DNA of 64,000 bases. It comes from Stereocaulon alpinum. Taxonomy: Eukaryota; Ascomycota; Lecanoromycetes; Lecanorales; Stereocaulaceae. The stretch is from the NCBI GenBank assembly GCA_018257865.1, contig JAEUBA010000016.1, positions 350,954 through 414,953 on the forward strand. Reading direction: 5' to 3'. Made by a program: the position numbers and the translations under genes. Below the pieces are notes generated by a model. It ran no database searches. It was not told where the DNA came from and saw only the letters and a program-made list of their open reading frames with translations. The stretch's first letter is position 1. Every line of letters starts with the position of its first letter. This document shows, piece after piece, positions 1 to 11,500 of the stretch.

Positions 1-291
1 CTTCAACACCCAATCCGACAGCCATCATGCTACCTTTCTGCAATGTGCTCTTGCCGGGGTTGGATGCTGATTGTGCACGAGAGTACACGATAGCCATAGT
101 CGACTTGAATGTCAGGGCTCCAGCAGCGTAAGCAGCCGCAACCTCACCACTTGAGTGACTTGTGATGGCTGTTGGGATGATGCCCCAGGATCGGAGCAGT
201 TGGACCAACGATACCTGGATTACGGCACAGAATACCATGCTCATGGCCTGCTCATTGATTCTGGTGGTCATTACGTCCCGCATCAGCTCGT

Positions 292-343
292 CTATACATA
301 TATTAGCTATCAAACCTCGCAATTGAGATACTTACGAACCTAC
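292..343 (-). other. Spliceosomal intron in the PKS AT domain (52 nt)
   Basis: On the minus strand it runs from GTAGGT at 343 through TAGCTAAT to TAG at 292. Splicing joins GATFSVM to DELMRD and keeps the acyltransferase frame open to the left edge of the window. Confidence 0.75.
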
Positions 344-1077
344 CCATTACCGAGAATGTGGCACCGAAGTCTCTCAAATATCCTTCGGCTTCCAGCAGAG
401 ACTCTCTGAATACGGGATATGCTTTGATCAGCTCCCGGCCCATGGCGTACCACTGTGCGCCTTGTCCAGTGAATACGAAACCGACCCTAGGACGTTCTGA
501 TGTTCGAGTGGGTTTCATCTGGTCCAATTCGATAGCTTTGAGCAGACTCGAGACACTTTTCACGGATTGCGAAGATACCCAAGGGAACCTGGTACGGCGC
601 TCCCCTAGAGTGTAGGCAAGATTGTCAAGGAATCTACCTTCGTCCTCAATGGTCATTTTCATGACGTAGTCTCTCAAGTTGGCTGCCATTGCCTGAGTGG
701 TCGTTTCGTCTTTGGCACTGGAGCACTACAACTCTCGACTGATTGCATGTTTCGTGACCAGTTGTTCCATTTGTCAATCCATGGGTGAATCGACTATGGG
801 TGTGTCCGTTAGTCAACTCTTCTGTCTCATCGTTTATGGGGCCATTAGTCTGGCGACCGTTCATACCATTCGTCAAGTCGTTTGGATGGCCGTTTACATA
901 ATTTGTGAAGCTATTTGTGTGACCGTTGACGCCGTTGGCCAAGCCTTGTTGGGAAGATACGAATGACTGGTAACTCTCCATAATCACATGGGCATTGGCA
1001 CCTCCATAGCCGAAATTATTCACGGATGCTCTTCGGATGTTTGTCGACGCTGGCCAAGACTCAAGTTGATTAGGAAC

Positions 1078-1123
1078 CTGCTTTATCTTAGTCAAACTCT
1101 TGCTTGTGGACGATTCAACTTAC
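1078..1123 (-). other. Spliceosomal intron in the PKS, end of KS (46 nt)
   Basis: On the minus strand it runs from GTAAGT at 1123 through GACTAAG to CAG at 1078. Splicing joins LEDWNLK to VPNQLESWP, which restores a normal KS reading. Confidence 0.8.
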
Positions 1124-1649
1124 TTTGAGGTTCCAATCCTCAAGGTGTATGTTCTCGTTCGGTTTCTCAAAATTGATGCTCGGCGGAATGTGGCCTTTCT
1201 CGAGGGCTAGGGTAAATTTAATGATGCTAGCTAGCCCACTTGTGGTCTCTGTATGACCGATGTTCGTTTTCACAGAGCCAATACGAAGAGGTTGTCCTGT
1301 TGCGGTCTCGTTTTTGAACGCTGAAGCAATGGCTCTGGCTTCGATCGGATCACCAGTGGGTGTGCCGGTTCCGTGAGCCTCAAAGTATCCAGTGTGACAC
1401 ATGTCGAGACCTGCTCTTCGATAGCATTCACGAATGAGGTTCCTCTGAGCTTCTTCGCTCGGCGTGGTGATTGTCTCTGTCTTACCGTCTTAATTCACTC
1501 CAGTCCCTCGGATGACAGCTCGAATTGGGTCACCATTCCTCAGGGCATCATCCAGTCGCTTGAGGATGACAGTGGCTGATCCTTCACCCCGACCATATCC
1601 ACTGGCACGGCTATCAAAGGCGTATGATCTTCCCGCCGGTGAAAGTAGG

Positions 1650-1696
1650 CTGGGAATGGTCAGTTGCATCTTCGATCAACTCGAGATTCCACTCAC
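1650..1696 (-). other. Spliceosomal intron in the PKS KS domain (47 nt)
   Basis: On the minus strand the intron starts GTGAGT at 1696, holds a CTGAC branch-point-like motif and ends CAG at 1650. Removing it joins the frame of the SMSSLT-side exon to the one continuing into YAFDSRASGYGRGEG, as expected for KS domains. Confidence 0.8.
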
Positions 1697-2103
1697 GTTA
1701 ACGATGACATGGCTATGAAATTATCCGGATTGAGTATGACATTTGCCCCTCCTACAATTGACATATCGGATTCACCGGCTCGAAGATTCTGACACGCTTG
1801 GTGCAGCGCGGTAAGAGTGGTTGAGCAGCCGGTGTCGACGGACATGCTTGCTCCTCGTAGATCATAGAAATGGGATATACGATTGGAAGCCATCGCTGAT
1901 CCCACTCCAAGAAGTAGAAATCGGGGCAAGGTTTCAGGGTCTCTTAAATGGCCGTCATGGTAATCCTTTCACATTATACCATAGACCCGTTCATTCCTAT
2001 ACTTGCTTGGGCAAGCAATCTGTCTGGGACATTTTTCGGGAAGGAAAGTACGATGACCTCTGGACGAAGAGTCATAAACTGTCTTTCTCCGTTCCCTTGC
2101 TTT

Positions 2104-2280
2104 TCAACCATAAACATAACCATAATCATAATAACAACAACTATAACTACAACTATAATCATAATAACCACGAAAATCACAACTATAAAAGCCACAACCA
2201 CAAAAATCACAACCACAAAAATCACAACCACAAAAATTACAACCATAAAAACTACGACCACAACAACCATAAAATAGTAG
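2104..2280 (+). repeat. 15-bp minisatellite at the edge of the RIP zone
   Basis: An irregular CATAAC/AATAAC-rich start passes into a clear 15-bp period (units like ATCACAACCACAAAA) from about 2170 to 2275, purine/pyrimidine skewed. It opens long spurious frames on both strands. It lies exactly where PKS-like sequence with normal CA/TG content gives way to RIP-saturated DNA. Confidence 0.8.
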
Positions 2281-3244
2281 TAATAGTAACAGCACCGGTA
2301 TGTAAGTTATACTTTTATATAGTATACCTTTACGTTCCTTCCTATCGTAGAGCCTTATCCTATCGTATCTTAGCTGAGTATATTATAGTATTATATTAAG
2401 ATACGCAGAGGGTAAAGTATAAGTATAGATTACCTAAGCCCTATACCTAAATCTAATTCTATAAAGATCTCTCCTAAGTATATATTAGCTAATCGTTAGT
2501 TTATAGGCCTTCTCTAAGTCTATAGGTAAGGGGTAGACGCCGCTCTCGCCGCTTAGCTATTATAGCTATAAGGGCGGAATTAGTAGTAGCTGAAGATACC
2601 CTCTATGCGGCGGCTGCGGTAGGTATAGCTGGCGGGGGGGCTACCGCTCTCCAGACGTAGAGGCGCTGCAGATACTATATACTAGCAGTGCGTGCGGCTT
2701 TGGCCGCAATAGTAGAATATAGGCTTAGTAAGTTAATTGTTTAACTTTATTAATTATTTAAACTATTCTGTATAAGGTTAAGGACTTATACCTAGAGTCA
2801 AGTCTGCCTCTCAATTTCTAGAACCTAGAACTAATATTGGACTATTTATAGGTTAATAACGAAAGATTCGAGTAGGTATATAGGTTGTTGTGTAAGGCTT
2901 GCGGACTATGAGTGAAAATTAAAACCTTAAGGCGTTTTACTTAAGGTTAGTCGGGTATTACATAACTATTCGTACCAACAGAATTTATATATATCTAGTA
3001 AATGAATTACCTTTTCCATAGCGATAACTACTTTAGAATAACTACAAAAATCCCTCCGCCTTCTCCTCCTTAAGATAACCTTGGTCTAGCCGGCTGGTAG
3101 TAGTTATACTTCGACCTATACAAATAATAGTAGTAAGTATTAGTATTATACTAGTTTATAATACTCCTATAAATCCTATAAGCCCTACTCTTTATTACCG
3201 CTAGAAATATAGGGTAAGAAATATAAGTATATAATTAAACGTAT

Positions 3245-3317
3245 TTGATTGATTAATTAGTTTATACGCCTATTCTAGTATCTATATATACTAATAAGGG
3301 TGTTCTATTATATTATT
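3245..3317 (-). mobile_element. 5'-truncated stub of the Tad1-like LINE (3' end only)
   Basis: These ~73 bp match the extreme 3' end of the LINEs at 8528 and 14248: the TTGATTGATTAATTAG tail followed by the block containing TTTATACGCCTATTCTAG. Similarity is lost in the TATTATTTAT stretch near 3317. No convincing target duplication was seen. Confidence 0.7.
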
Positions 3318-4978
3318 TATGAAACTAGTAGATAGTATACGTAGTATATCTTTCCTAGCCGTAAGAGAAACTATAGTATAGTACCTAGATAAAAACTCCC
3401 GCTTATCCTTAATAATATAATTACTTTTAGTCTAGGGATCCTACACTAGGCCTCCTTAATACCGGTAACTTTTAACTATATTCTTTAATATTATACTAAG
3501 CGCTCTATAATATTATTTCTAATACTAACTATAATATACGCCCTTTATACTATACTTAGCTCTTAAGGACCCTACTATATTCTTCTATATCCTTCGACTT
3601 TATTATAGCGCTACGCGCCCTATAACTTTCTTTAACCTTTACTATATTAATATAGGGGGGGGAGGAGGGGGGTATATAGCCGTCCTATAAGGGTTTGAGT
3701 TATTAGCGCTAATTAGTAGTATTTATTAGTATCCGTAGTAGTACTAGATTTAGCTGTTCGGTAGTTTACTAATTAAGGATACGAGAAAGGGGGGAAGCTA
3801 TATATACCGCCTAGGAGGCCTATACTTATATAAAGAATCGGATAGTATAATATCCCGCCGGTTATATTAGATAGACTTACTTCTATCCTTATATATTTTA
3901 CTTTAGGGGGGAGCCAACCCTTTAGCTTATAATTATAGTTATATAGTACTACTTATACTAAAGGCTCGCCTAGCTACTTAGATAGGGGCTGTCCTTTTCT
4001 AAAATACGCCTTCTAATTTATAACTTAGTATATCCTTCTCTTAGTCCTATATACCTATAACCCTAGCCTTCCCCTAGGATAGACTACGCGTTAGTCTTAA
4101 CCGGTAGATATATATTAAGCGTACGTAGATATTAGATTTTTTAAATTAATAGCTATAGTAGGTATTACCTATACTCTTTACTTATTAGGCTAAGATATTA
4201 TACCTAATACTAATTCTTACTATCTAGTCTTAATTATAGGGGAGGTATAATAGTTATAGTAGAGTTAGGGTAGGTATTATTATATTACCTAGAAAACTCT
4301 ATATAGAGTTCTTAGTAACTACGCGACGTCTTAATATTATTTAATCTATAATATATTAGGGGAGATATCTTAGCTCTAAATAGGTATTTAGGTTCGTAGC
4401 TAGTACTACGTATAGGTATATCTCTATCGCTAGCTATTAAACGTATTTATATTAGAAAATTAAGATCTTTTCTATAATTATTAATTAACGCGCTTAGCTC
4501 GTCTTTAATTATTTACTTTACTCCGTAGTAAATAAATAGATATAATCGAATTTCCTAATTATCTAAATTTATTCTTAATTATCTTTTTATATATCTCTAG
4601 CTTTTAATATACCTACTTTAGAATATAACTATAGATAATTACTAAGAGAATAGAATAATAAAAGTAAGTCTCTACTATAATATAATACTAATAACCGGTT
4701 ATCTACCTTAATATTTAATAGTCCTAGAGTATAAAAGGCTTTAACTTTATTAAATAGAATTAAGGCGATAGGTAGGGCTATTTTATCTAGTTAATAACTA
4801 TAGTCCTTTAAAACTAATAAAAATAAGCGTATTCTACTATACGCGTAAAATACCTAATCGGAGTAGATTAGTAACTAGCTTAAAGGTCTCTTTTATCTAT
4901 AAATCTAATAAGAAAGATAGGAAAGTAATATATATATAGATAGACGAGACTATAGAGGAGGTATATATAATTTATAAA

Positions 4979-5010
4979 ATATATATATATATATATCTCT
5001 CTCTCTCTAT
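4979..5010. repeat. (AT)n(CT)n microsatellite
   Basis: An alternating AT tract runs directly into a CT tract (ATATATATCTCTCTCTCT-like). Confidence 0.8.
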
Positions 5011-5253
5011 ATATAGTACTAATCTAGAGCTATAGACGAGTAAAATTAAGATATATTACTAACTCTATTTTTTCTAATCTTATTAGATCGTACTAATATA
5101 GCTCTAACGTAGCTCTTTAATATAATATTAGAATATAGAGAAAGAGTTTAGATTTATTAAATATAACTAAGAAGGTAATAAGTAAGTAGTTATAAGCGAA
5201 AAGTTTTACTTAATAGATATATTAGGTATAATATAGTAATTATATAAAGTAGT

Positions 5254-5853
5254 AATAAGGCGAGAGTACTAGGGGTCCGTAGTACCCGCTATAGTTATAG
5301 ATAGAGGAATTAGGATATAAAGTATATTCTCCTATACTACCTAGAGCTTAGCGATACTTAAAGGGAACTTATTAAAGAGGTAGAGACTTATAATATTAGG
5401 ACTATACTAGTTAAGGTTACTAGTATAAGAGTAGCTATAAGATAGCTAGTTAGGTTAGGATTCTTAATATAGTATTAACTTACTAAGGAATAGCTCTCCT
5501 AGTCTAAACTCCTTATTAGAGTAGAACCGGTAATAAAAACCCTAAAGATAAAGAAGCTTAAGCGTAAGTAGAAGCTAAAGGCGGCGGAGCTACTAGAGTA
5601 TTATAGGGCTTATTAGGGTAATAGAGATTATTATTACTAGTATTATAAAGCTTAGTAGTAAGGTTAGATAGGTAGAGTAGAATAATAAGTAAGCTAATAA
5701 GCGAAAGTTTTTAGCTAGAAGAGGCGACTTTAGAAAGGTTTCTTTTACGTCTAGAGGGCCTTTAACCCCCCTAGATTTCCTAATAATATAAGAGAATACT
5801 CTTATTAGTATATATAGATACTAGAATAGGCGTATAAATCAATTAATTAATTA
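5254..5853 (+). mobile_element. 5'-truncated Tad1-like LINE, 600 bp, with target-site duplication
   Basis: This matches the last 600 bp of the long LINE copies (compare 19050-19650), ending in an AATTAATT-type tail. It is flanked by a perfect 12-bp direct repeat ATATAAAGTAGT (5242-5253 and 5854-5865), the expected target-site duplication of target-primed reverse transcription. 5' truncation is typical of LINEs. RIP has closed all frames. Confidence 0.85.
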
Positions 5854-5865
5854 ATATAAAGTAGT

Positions 5866-6276
5866 TAAATTATTACTATTCTAAGTACCCGAAGGGTAAT
5901 ATTCTATAACTATTAAGGCTTCTTAGTAAGAAACCTTAATAGTACTTCTAAGTAGTAAGTAGGATTTAGTAACTATATAGTAACTCGTAATAACCTACCC
6001 TCTTTTAAAAAGGAAAGCTAACGTCCTCGTTGAGAATACTAAAAATATAGTAAAATAGTATCGAAAATACGATATAGTAAAAGCTAAGTACCCTTTATAC
6101 TTATATATACTATATATCCCTTCGTAGTCTTCTACTACGTGTTACGGGTCATCCTGTAATATAACTAACTAGGATAAAAGGAACGCGCGGGAAGGCGTAG
6201 GCCCCGTTATAATAGAAGGATATATAGGATATAGGATAGATCCTAGATATCCTCCGAGCTTAGCTCTAAGGATAGA
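5866..6276. other. RIP-saturated stretch; possible LTR start at 6139
   Basis: No gene is recognisable. At 6139 a TGTTACGGGTCATCC motif resembles the 5' end of fungal Gypsy LTRs and may start an LTR that ends near 6435. Confidence 0.35.
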
Positions 6277-6442
6277 TAAATATATAAGGAAAGAATTTCC
6301 TTTAGTAGAATATTTTCTTATCTCTTTATATTTAACTTATATAATAGAGAGAAGTCTTAGCTAAAGATACTTTAACGACTATCTATCTCTATTACCTTCT
6401 TAGTACTTAATATACTATATAATTTACCCGTAGGAGTTAAAC
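6277..6442 (+). repeat. Direct repeat copy 1 (LTR-like, 166 bp)
   Basis: This is highly similar to 7804-7968. Both run from TAAATATATAAGGAA to GGAGTTAAAC, differing mostly by transitions. They are probably the 3' parts of related LTRs, with the primer-binding side at the GGAGTTAAAC end, because gag-like sequence follows the second copy. Confidence 0.6.
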
Positions 6443-7803
6443 CCCTCGTTATACTACGGCGTAGAGGTACGGTATTATATAAGGGTCGGTTAGAAGGGGT
6501 ACGTTATCTATTATATATTATATACTAACGGAGCGCCTAAGCGGTATCCCCCTAGCGCGATAGTACTATACTACCCCTTTTTCTAGAAGTAGATAGAGGG
6601 AGGATTCCTAGAGAGGGGATCCTTAGTAATTAGTCTTAGTACTTAGTATATAGAGGCCTTCTACGTACCCTACGTCTAAGCTACTTAATAGCTACGTTAC
6701 TATATATTACTCTTATATTCTAATCGCTTTAAACCTATCTAGGGGTAGTAGCCTAGTTATTAGTAATAATAGTATATAGTAAAGGTAGATCGCTATTAGT
6801 CTAAGTAAGGGGCGGTAGAGACTTAGTTATAACTTATTCTATTATAAGAGACTAGGTAGTAAGAGAAAGTATAGAGGTAGTAGACGAAGCTATACTATAA
6901 GAATATAATATATACCTTCCGCGTCCTACTAGCGCTACGCGATAGGATACTAAGATTTGTTTAAAGACGTAAAGTAGTAATAGTAGGTATCTATATATTA
7001 GTAGAACTAATTACTAACGATTCTACTTCTAGGGGGTATATACTCCTTATACTTAATAAGTATAAGCGGGGTAGTATAACGTCTTCCTTTACCTACGTAT
7101 ATATAGCGCTACTATAATACCTCGTTTAGATTACTACTAATACTAAGTAGACCTTAATAGTTACTAGATATTATAATTACTTCCCCTTGTAGACGCTAGT
7201 CCGCTAGTATAAAGCTACTATTATACTTAATCGTATTATAGTAGTAGCCTAAAAGCGGGCTAGTAATATAGGTAGAGCTTATTAAAAACCTTTAAAACCT
7301 TATAGGAAAAGGAAGGAAAAGAGTCTCTATACTATAGTCACCCTATCCCTTAGACTATACTATAATATATACTCTAATTCTATAATAACGCGTCTATAGC
7401 TTATACTCGTATTATTATTATAATATAACTATTATAATTAGTAGTTACTATAAAGTAACTACGTAGCGCTATCGCTATAGATATATTACTATACTATTTC
7501 CTTTACTTCCCTTTCCCCTCTTTAGTAATAATATATTCTATAAGTACCCTACCTATACTATAATAGTATACTTTAGATAATACTAACTATTACGATTATA
7601 AAGGGTAGGTTAAATAGATAAGTATTACGGGTAACCCCGTAAGGTTATAGGTAAGGTATATAATAGGGGCTAGTAGGTAAAGGATACTTAGGAGAGGACT
7701 TAGTAATATAAGTAATCTAGGGTATATTAGGTAGATTATAGAGTAATATAGTAGATATAGGGCTAAATCACCTAGATTATATTAGGGCTTAGTATAATTA
7801 AGG
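6443..7803. other. RIP-saturated stretch, unrecognised; contains a dispersed repeat at 6480-6650
   Basis: No family was recognised. Bases 6480-6650 recur at 22155-22325 (GCGCCTAAGCGGTA core, then GGAGGATTCCTA). A TATTACGGGTAACC motif at 7624 resembles the start of a Gypsy LTR. Confidence 0.45.
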
Positions 7804-7968
7804 TAAATATATAAGGAAGGGTTTTCCTTTAGTAGAATATTTTCTTATCTCCTTATATTTAACTTATATAATAGAGAGGAGTCTTAGCTAAAGATAATTT
7901 AATAATTATTTATCTCTATTACCTTTTAGTACTTAATATACTATATAATTTACCTATAGGAGTTAAAC
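7804..7968 (+). repeat. Direct repeat copy 2 (LTR-like, 165 bp), probable 5' LTR part of Gypsy-1
   Basis: This is the second copy of the 6277-6442 repeat. It sits directly upstream of Gypsy-1 gag-like sequence, so it is the likely 3' part of that element's 5' LTR. The matching 3' LTR was not found after 20650. Confidence 0.5.
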
Positions 7969-7989
7969 TACCCTATTATACTTTAAATA

Positions 7990-8512
7990 CTATACTTTAG
8001 ACTATATAGTATAAGTACTTCCGGTTCTACCTTAGGGGAGAGACGGCGCGTTATATCTAAAGTAATAAGTAGATTTAAGGGAAAGGAGGTAGCTCCTATT
8101 TCTAAAGATAGAATTACTATTAATAAAGGAGGAATAAAGTTACCTACCCCTACTAAGTTCTTTAGTAGGAAGGGAGGATTAAATAAGTTTCTCTAATAAA
8201 TTAACCTATATATAGTATTTAATATATTAAGCTTCTATACTATAAAGGCTAGGAATATTTTTTACTTATTATACCTTAAAGGTAATATAACTAATATAAT
8301 AAAGGACGACTCTTTAAAGATTATCTTAATAAAATATATATAAGGAACCTATTAAGATTCTACTTTAAGGATAGTACTAAAGAGAGAAGGCTAGAGTATA
8401 AGCTTATAAATCTCTAGTAGAAGGGGCCTATAATAGAATATATAGCGTAATTTAGAGGAATTACCTATTAGCTTAAACAATTAGAGGACGCTTAAGCTAC
8501 TATATATTAAAA
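7990..8512 (+). pseudogene. Gypsy-1 gag, 5' part, RIP-degraded
   Basis: Reading through TAG/TAA codons gives a gag-like protein that continues, after the LINE-1 insertion is removed, at 13955-14247, where the retroviral-type zinc knuckle lies. No open frame survives. The protein would bind element RNA in virus-like particles. The identity rests on the continuity across the LINE and the zinc knuckle. Confidence 0.6.
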
Positions 8513-8527
8513 AGGACTAAAGAATAA

Positions 8528-11500
8528 TAATAATTGATTTATACGCCTATTCTAGTATCTATATATACTAATAAGGGTGTTCTCTTATATTATTAGGAAA
8601 TCTAGGGGGGTTGAAGGCCCTCTAGACGCGAAAGAAACCTTTCTAGAGTTACCCCTTCTAGCTAAAAACTTTCGCTTATTAGCTTACTTATTATTCTACT
8701 CCGCCTATCTAACCTCGCCGCTAGGCTCTATAACACTAGTAATAATAATCTCCGCTACCCTAATAGGCCTTATAATACTCTAGTAGCTCCGCCGCCTTTA
8801 GCTTCTACTTACGCTTAAGCTTCTTTATCTTTAGAGTTTTTATTATTAGTTCTACTCTAATAGGGAGTTTAGACTAGGAGAGCTATTCCCTAGTAAGTCG
8901 ATACTATATTAGGAATCCTAACCTAACTAGCTATCTTATAGCCGCTCTTATACTAGTAACCTTAGCTAGTATAGTCCTAATATTATAAGTCTCTACCTCT
9001 TTAATAAGCTCCCTTCGAGTATCGCTAAGCTCTAGGTAGTATAGGAGAATATACTTTATATCCTAATTCCTCTATCTATAACTATAGCGGGTACTACGGA
9101 CCCCTAGTACCCTCGCCTTATAAAGGAAGTAGTTAAACCTATTCTTCCTACTTTAGAGTTAGACTACTATTAAGCTTTCTACCTTCCTAAGCTTTAGGTA
9201 GTAGTTATACCTTCCTCTAAATAACAGTTTATTCTATATAGGTATATAAGAGTACTTAGGGATAGTATCCTTATATACCTCCTACTACTTAATCTACTTC
9301 GCTATTACCTAGCCTTATATCTTCTTAGCTAGGACGCCTATATCTTAATACTCCTTAATATCCGTTTTTAGGTTATACTAATATACCTTCCTCCTTATTA
9401 CTATTACTACTTAATCCTAATCCTTCGCTTTAAGCTCCTGCAGGGCCTATTCTTCCTTTTCTAGTAATAGGGTTAGGCGTATTAGGCGCGTCCTTCCTCT
9501 CCTTCCCTATAGTCTCCTATAGATTAAGCGGTTACCTTTAATTATTAAGGGGTATACTCCCCTTAGTGCCTAGTATCTTATAACTAGGGTATCTAGATAG
9601 GTTTAGATAGGTATAATAACTACCTCCGCTTTTAAGACCTAAACTGGTATTACCTTATATACTCTAAGTACTATCTATAGGTAGTTATTCTATATTATCG
9701 CGAGCGTCTTAATATACTTTTCTACGGCTCCCCGCCCCCTAGTAAGGGTATATTATATTAGAGTAGCGAATATAAGTATAGGCCTTACCGCTATACTATA
9801 TACCTTCTTATACTTCTTAAATATAGCTCCCTAAGTTAATCCTACTAGGCACTTAATCGCCTAGGCTTAAGTAGCGGCCTTTACCTTTACCTACGCTATA
9901 TATAGGCCCTAGCGGAGTTTAGTATCGATATATAGCCCTAAGACCCTAATACTCGCTTCCGGCTTAACCTCTACGTTACTAAATTATACTATCTCCTTTA
10001 TATTAAACCTTTTAGGGGCGTGCGATAAATATACTAGTTTATACTTCTAGGGCGCGAACGTCGCCCCGTATATTTTCGCCTACGTTTAGTAGAGCTTATA
10101 GGCCTATTCTAGCTACCTATAGTTCATTTCCGTTATCTTACTATATACTAGTAGGTATACGTTATCTATAAATCCTCCTACTTATACTAGGATTTTTGCT
10201 TTTAAGTATACTTTAATTAGTAGTATATTAAAGAAGAGAAATAGAATTAGTAATATAGGTAATCCTTATAGAATCCCTATCTCTATCGCCTCTACTAAGC
10301 TAGTTTTACCTCCTAGAGTAATTAATATCGCTTTATCTTTAAGGAAGCTTACAGTCTACTAAACGATTCCCTTAGGGATTCCTTTTATCTTCAGGTTATA
10401 GAGTAGCCTTTTATAGGATATATTATTAAATACCCCTACTATATCTAGTAATAGCAGGCTCGCTACGTTATCTTTACCCTAGTTCTATATTATATAGACT
10501 AAATCTATAATAGTCTCTAAAGCCGTTTCTACTAAGCGTCTCTTTCTACCCCCTATCTAGTATTCTAGGAGTAGGTAATTCCTTTCGGCTATTCTACTAA
10601 GATATTTCGCTATTACCGTCTCTAACGCTTTCCTAAGTATATCTAGTAATATAATAGGCCGGTACGCCTTAGGCTCTAAATAGTTAGTCTTTTTCAGTTT
10701 CTTTAGTATTACTATATTCGCCTCCTAAAACTTCTTTAGGTAGTATCTATAGTCTAAGCACGCTTAAAATATCCTTTTAAACGTCTCTATTATTTCTATA
10801 TATACTGCTCTTAGGAATCTATTTAGGATCCCTAAGATCCCTAAGGCCTTATCCGCTATTAGGTACTAAATCGTATCCTTTACCTCCTTTAAGGTAATCT
10901 TACTATCTATCGCTATAGGTTTTAGGTAGTCAGCCCCCTCTATATCTATTAGGTCTACTAGGGGTAAGGGTGGGAAGAGGACCCTCCTTAGGGCCTCTAC
11001 CTTCCCCTTAAAGTCTATTACTTTATTCCCGTTTCCGTCTTTAATAGCTGGGAATTACGGTAGCTCTTTAGGGCGTATACTCCTTTCCCTTCCCTACTTA
11101 GCGAGTTACTATACTCCTCTTAGTCTTAGTAACGCCTTATAGACTCCCTCTCTAAAAGCTATTATTCTAGCCTTCTATAGGGTAGTAACCTTTTCCCTTT
11201 TAGCCTAATAGAGGGCTTCCTTAGTTTCTACGTTCCTACTATAGCGGTAGGCCTTAAGCGCTACCCGCGACGCTTTAGTTACCCTTATATATACCCCGTT
11301 CTAATATAGCTTAGCCCCTGCGTACGGTTCTTTATATAGGATAGTATCTTCTATCACCTCTTATAGTATAGCTATAAGCCTATTAATATACTAGTTAATT
11401 ATATCTTTAGAGTCTACTAGGTACCGGCTTATTACTTTATTTAGGATCTTTATATATTTCTAGATTTCCTCCCTAATTACCTTCGCCTCTATCCTTTTCT

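Larger units (their letters stand above)
1..1975 (-). pseudogene. Type I polyketide synthase fragment (KS C-terminal two thirds, linker, start of AT); highly reducing type; broken
   Basis: This is an iterative fungal polyketide synthase read right to left. The ketosynthase keeps its active-site Cys (DTGCSTTL, codon 1825-1827) and both catalytic His (EAHGTGT, 1373-1375; NIGHTE, 1253-1255). An Asn/Gly-rich linker (about 785-970, NGH/TNG repeats) leads to the acyltransferase, with FTGQGAQW near 450 and the catalytic Ser of SHSSGE at 152-154. Three introns fit GT-AG: 292-343, 1078-1123, 1650-1696. The KS wording (HFYDLRGAS before the Cys motif) resembles highly reducing enzymes. Breaks: a TAA codon at 1490-1492 where the family has Gln in the VNQDGKT motif (CAA to TAA, a RIP-type change), one extra base near 720-721 shifting frame between linker and AT, and a TGA at 1969-1971. 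Homology stops near 1975, so about the first 150 KS residues are missing. The gene continues beyond base 1. Product unknown. Confidence 0.88.
2285..5241. other. RIP-saturated intergenic stretch, no gene recognised
   Basis: CA and TG are nearly absent and stops fill every frame. I could not recognise a family on either strand, apart from the LINE stub at 3245-3317. It holds a GC-richer patch at 2525-2720, a G-run at 3653-3671 and an (AT)n(CT)n microsatellite at 4979-5010. It may be further decayed transposon DNA. Confidence 0.5.

Noticed and set aside
1821..2399. 192-codon plus frame and overlapping His/Asn-, Thr/Ile- and Val-rich frames at 1974-2295
   Set aside because: They arise from the 15-bp minisatellite and the antisense of the PKS. 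Composition is low complexity and no domain is present.
8577..8783. 68-codon open frame (and its twin at 37834-38043)
   Set aside because: It lies antisense to the LINE 3' end and is kept open by chance in two copies. It is repeat sequence, not a gene.
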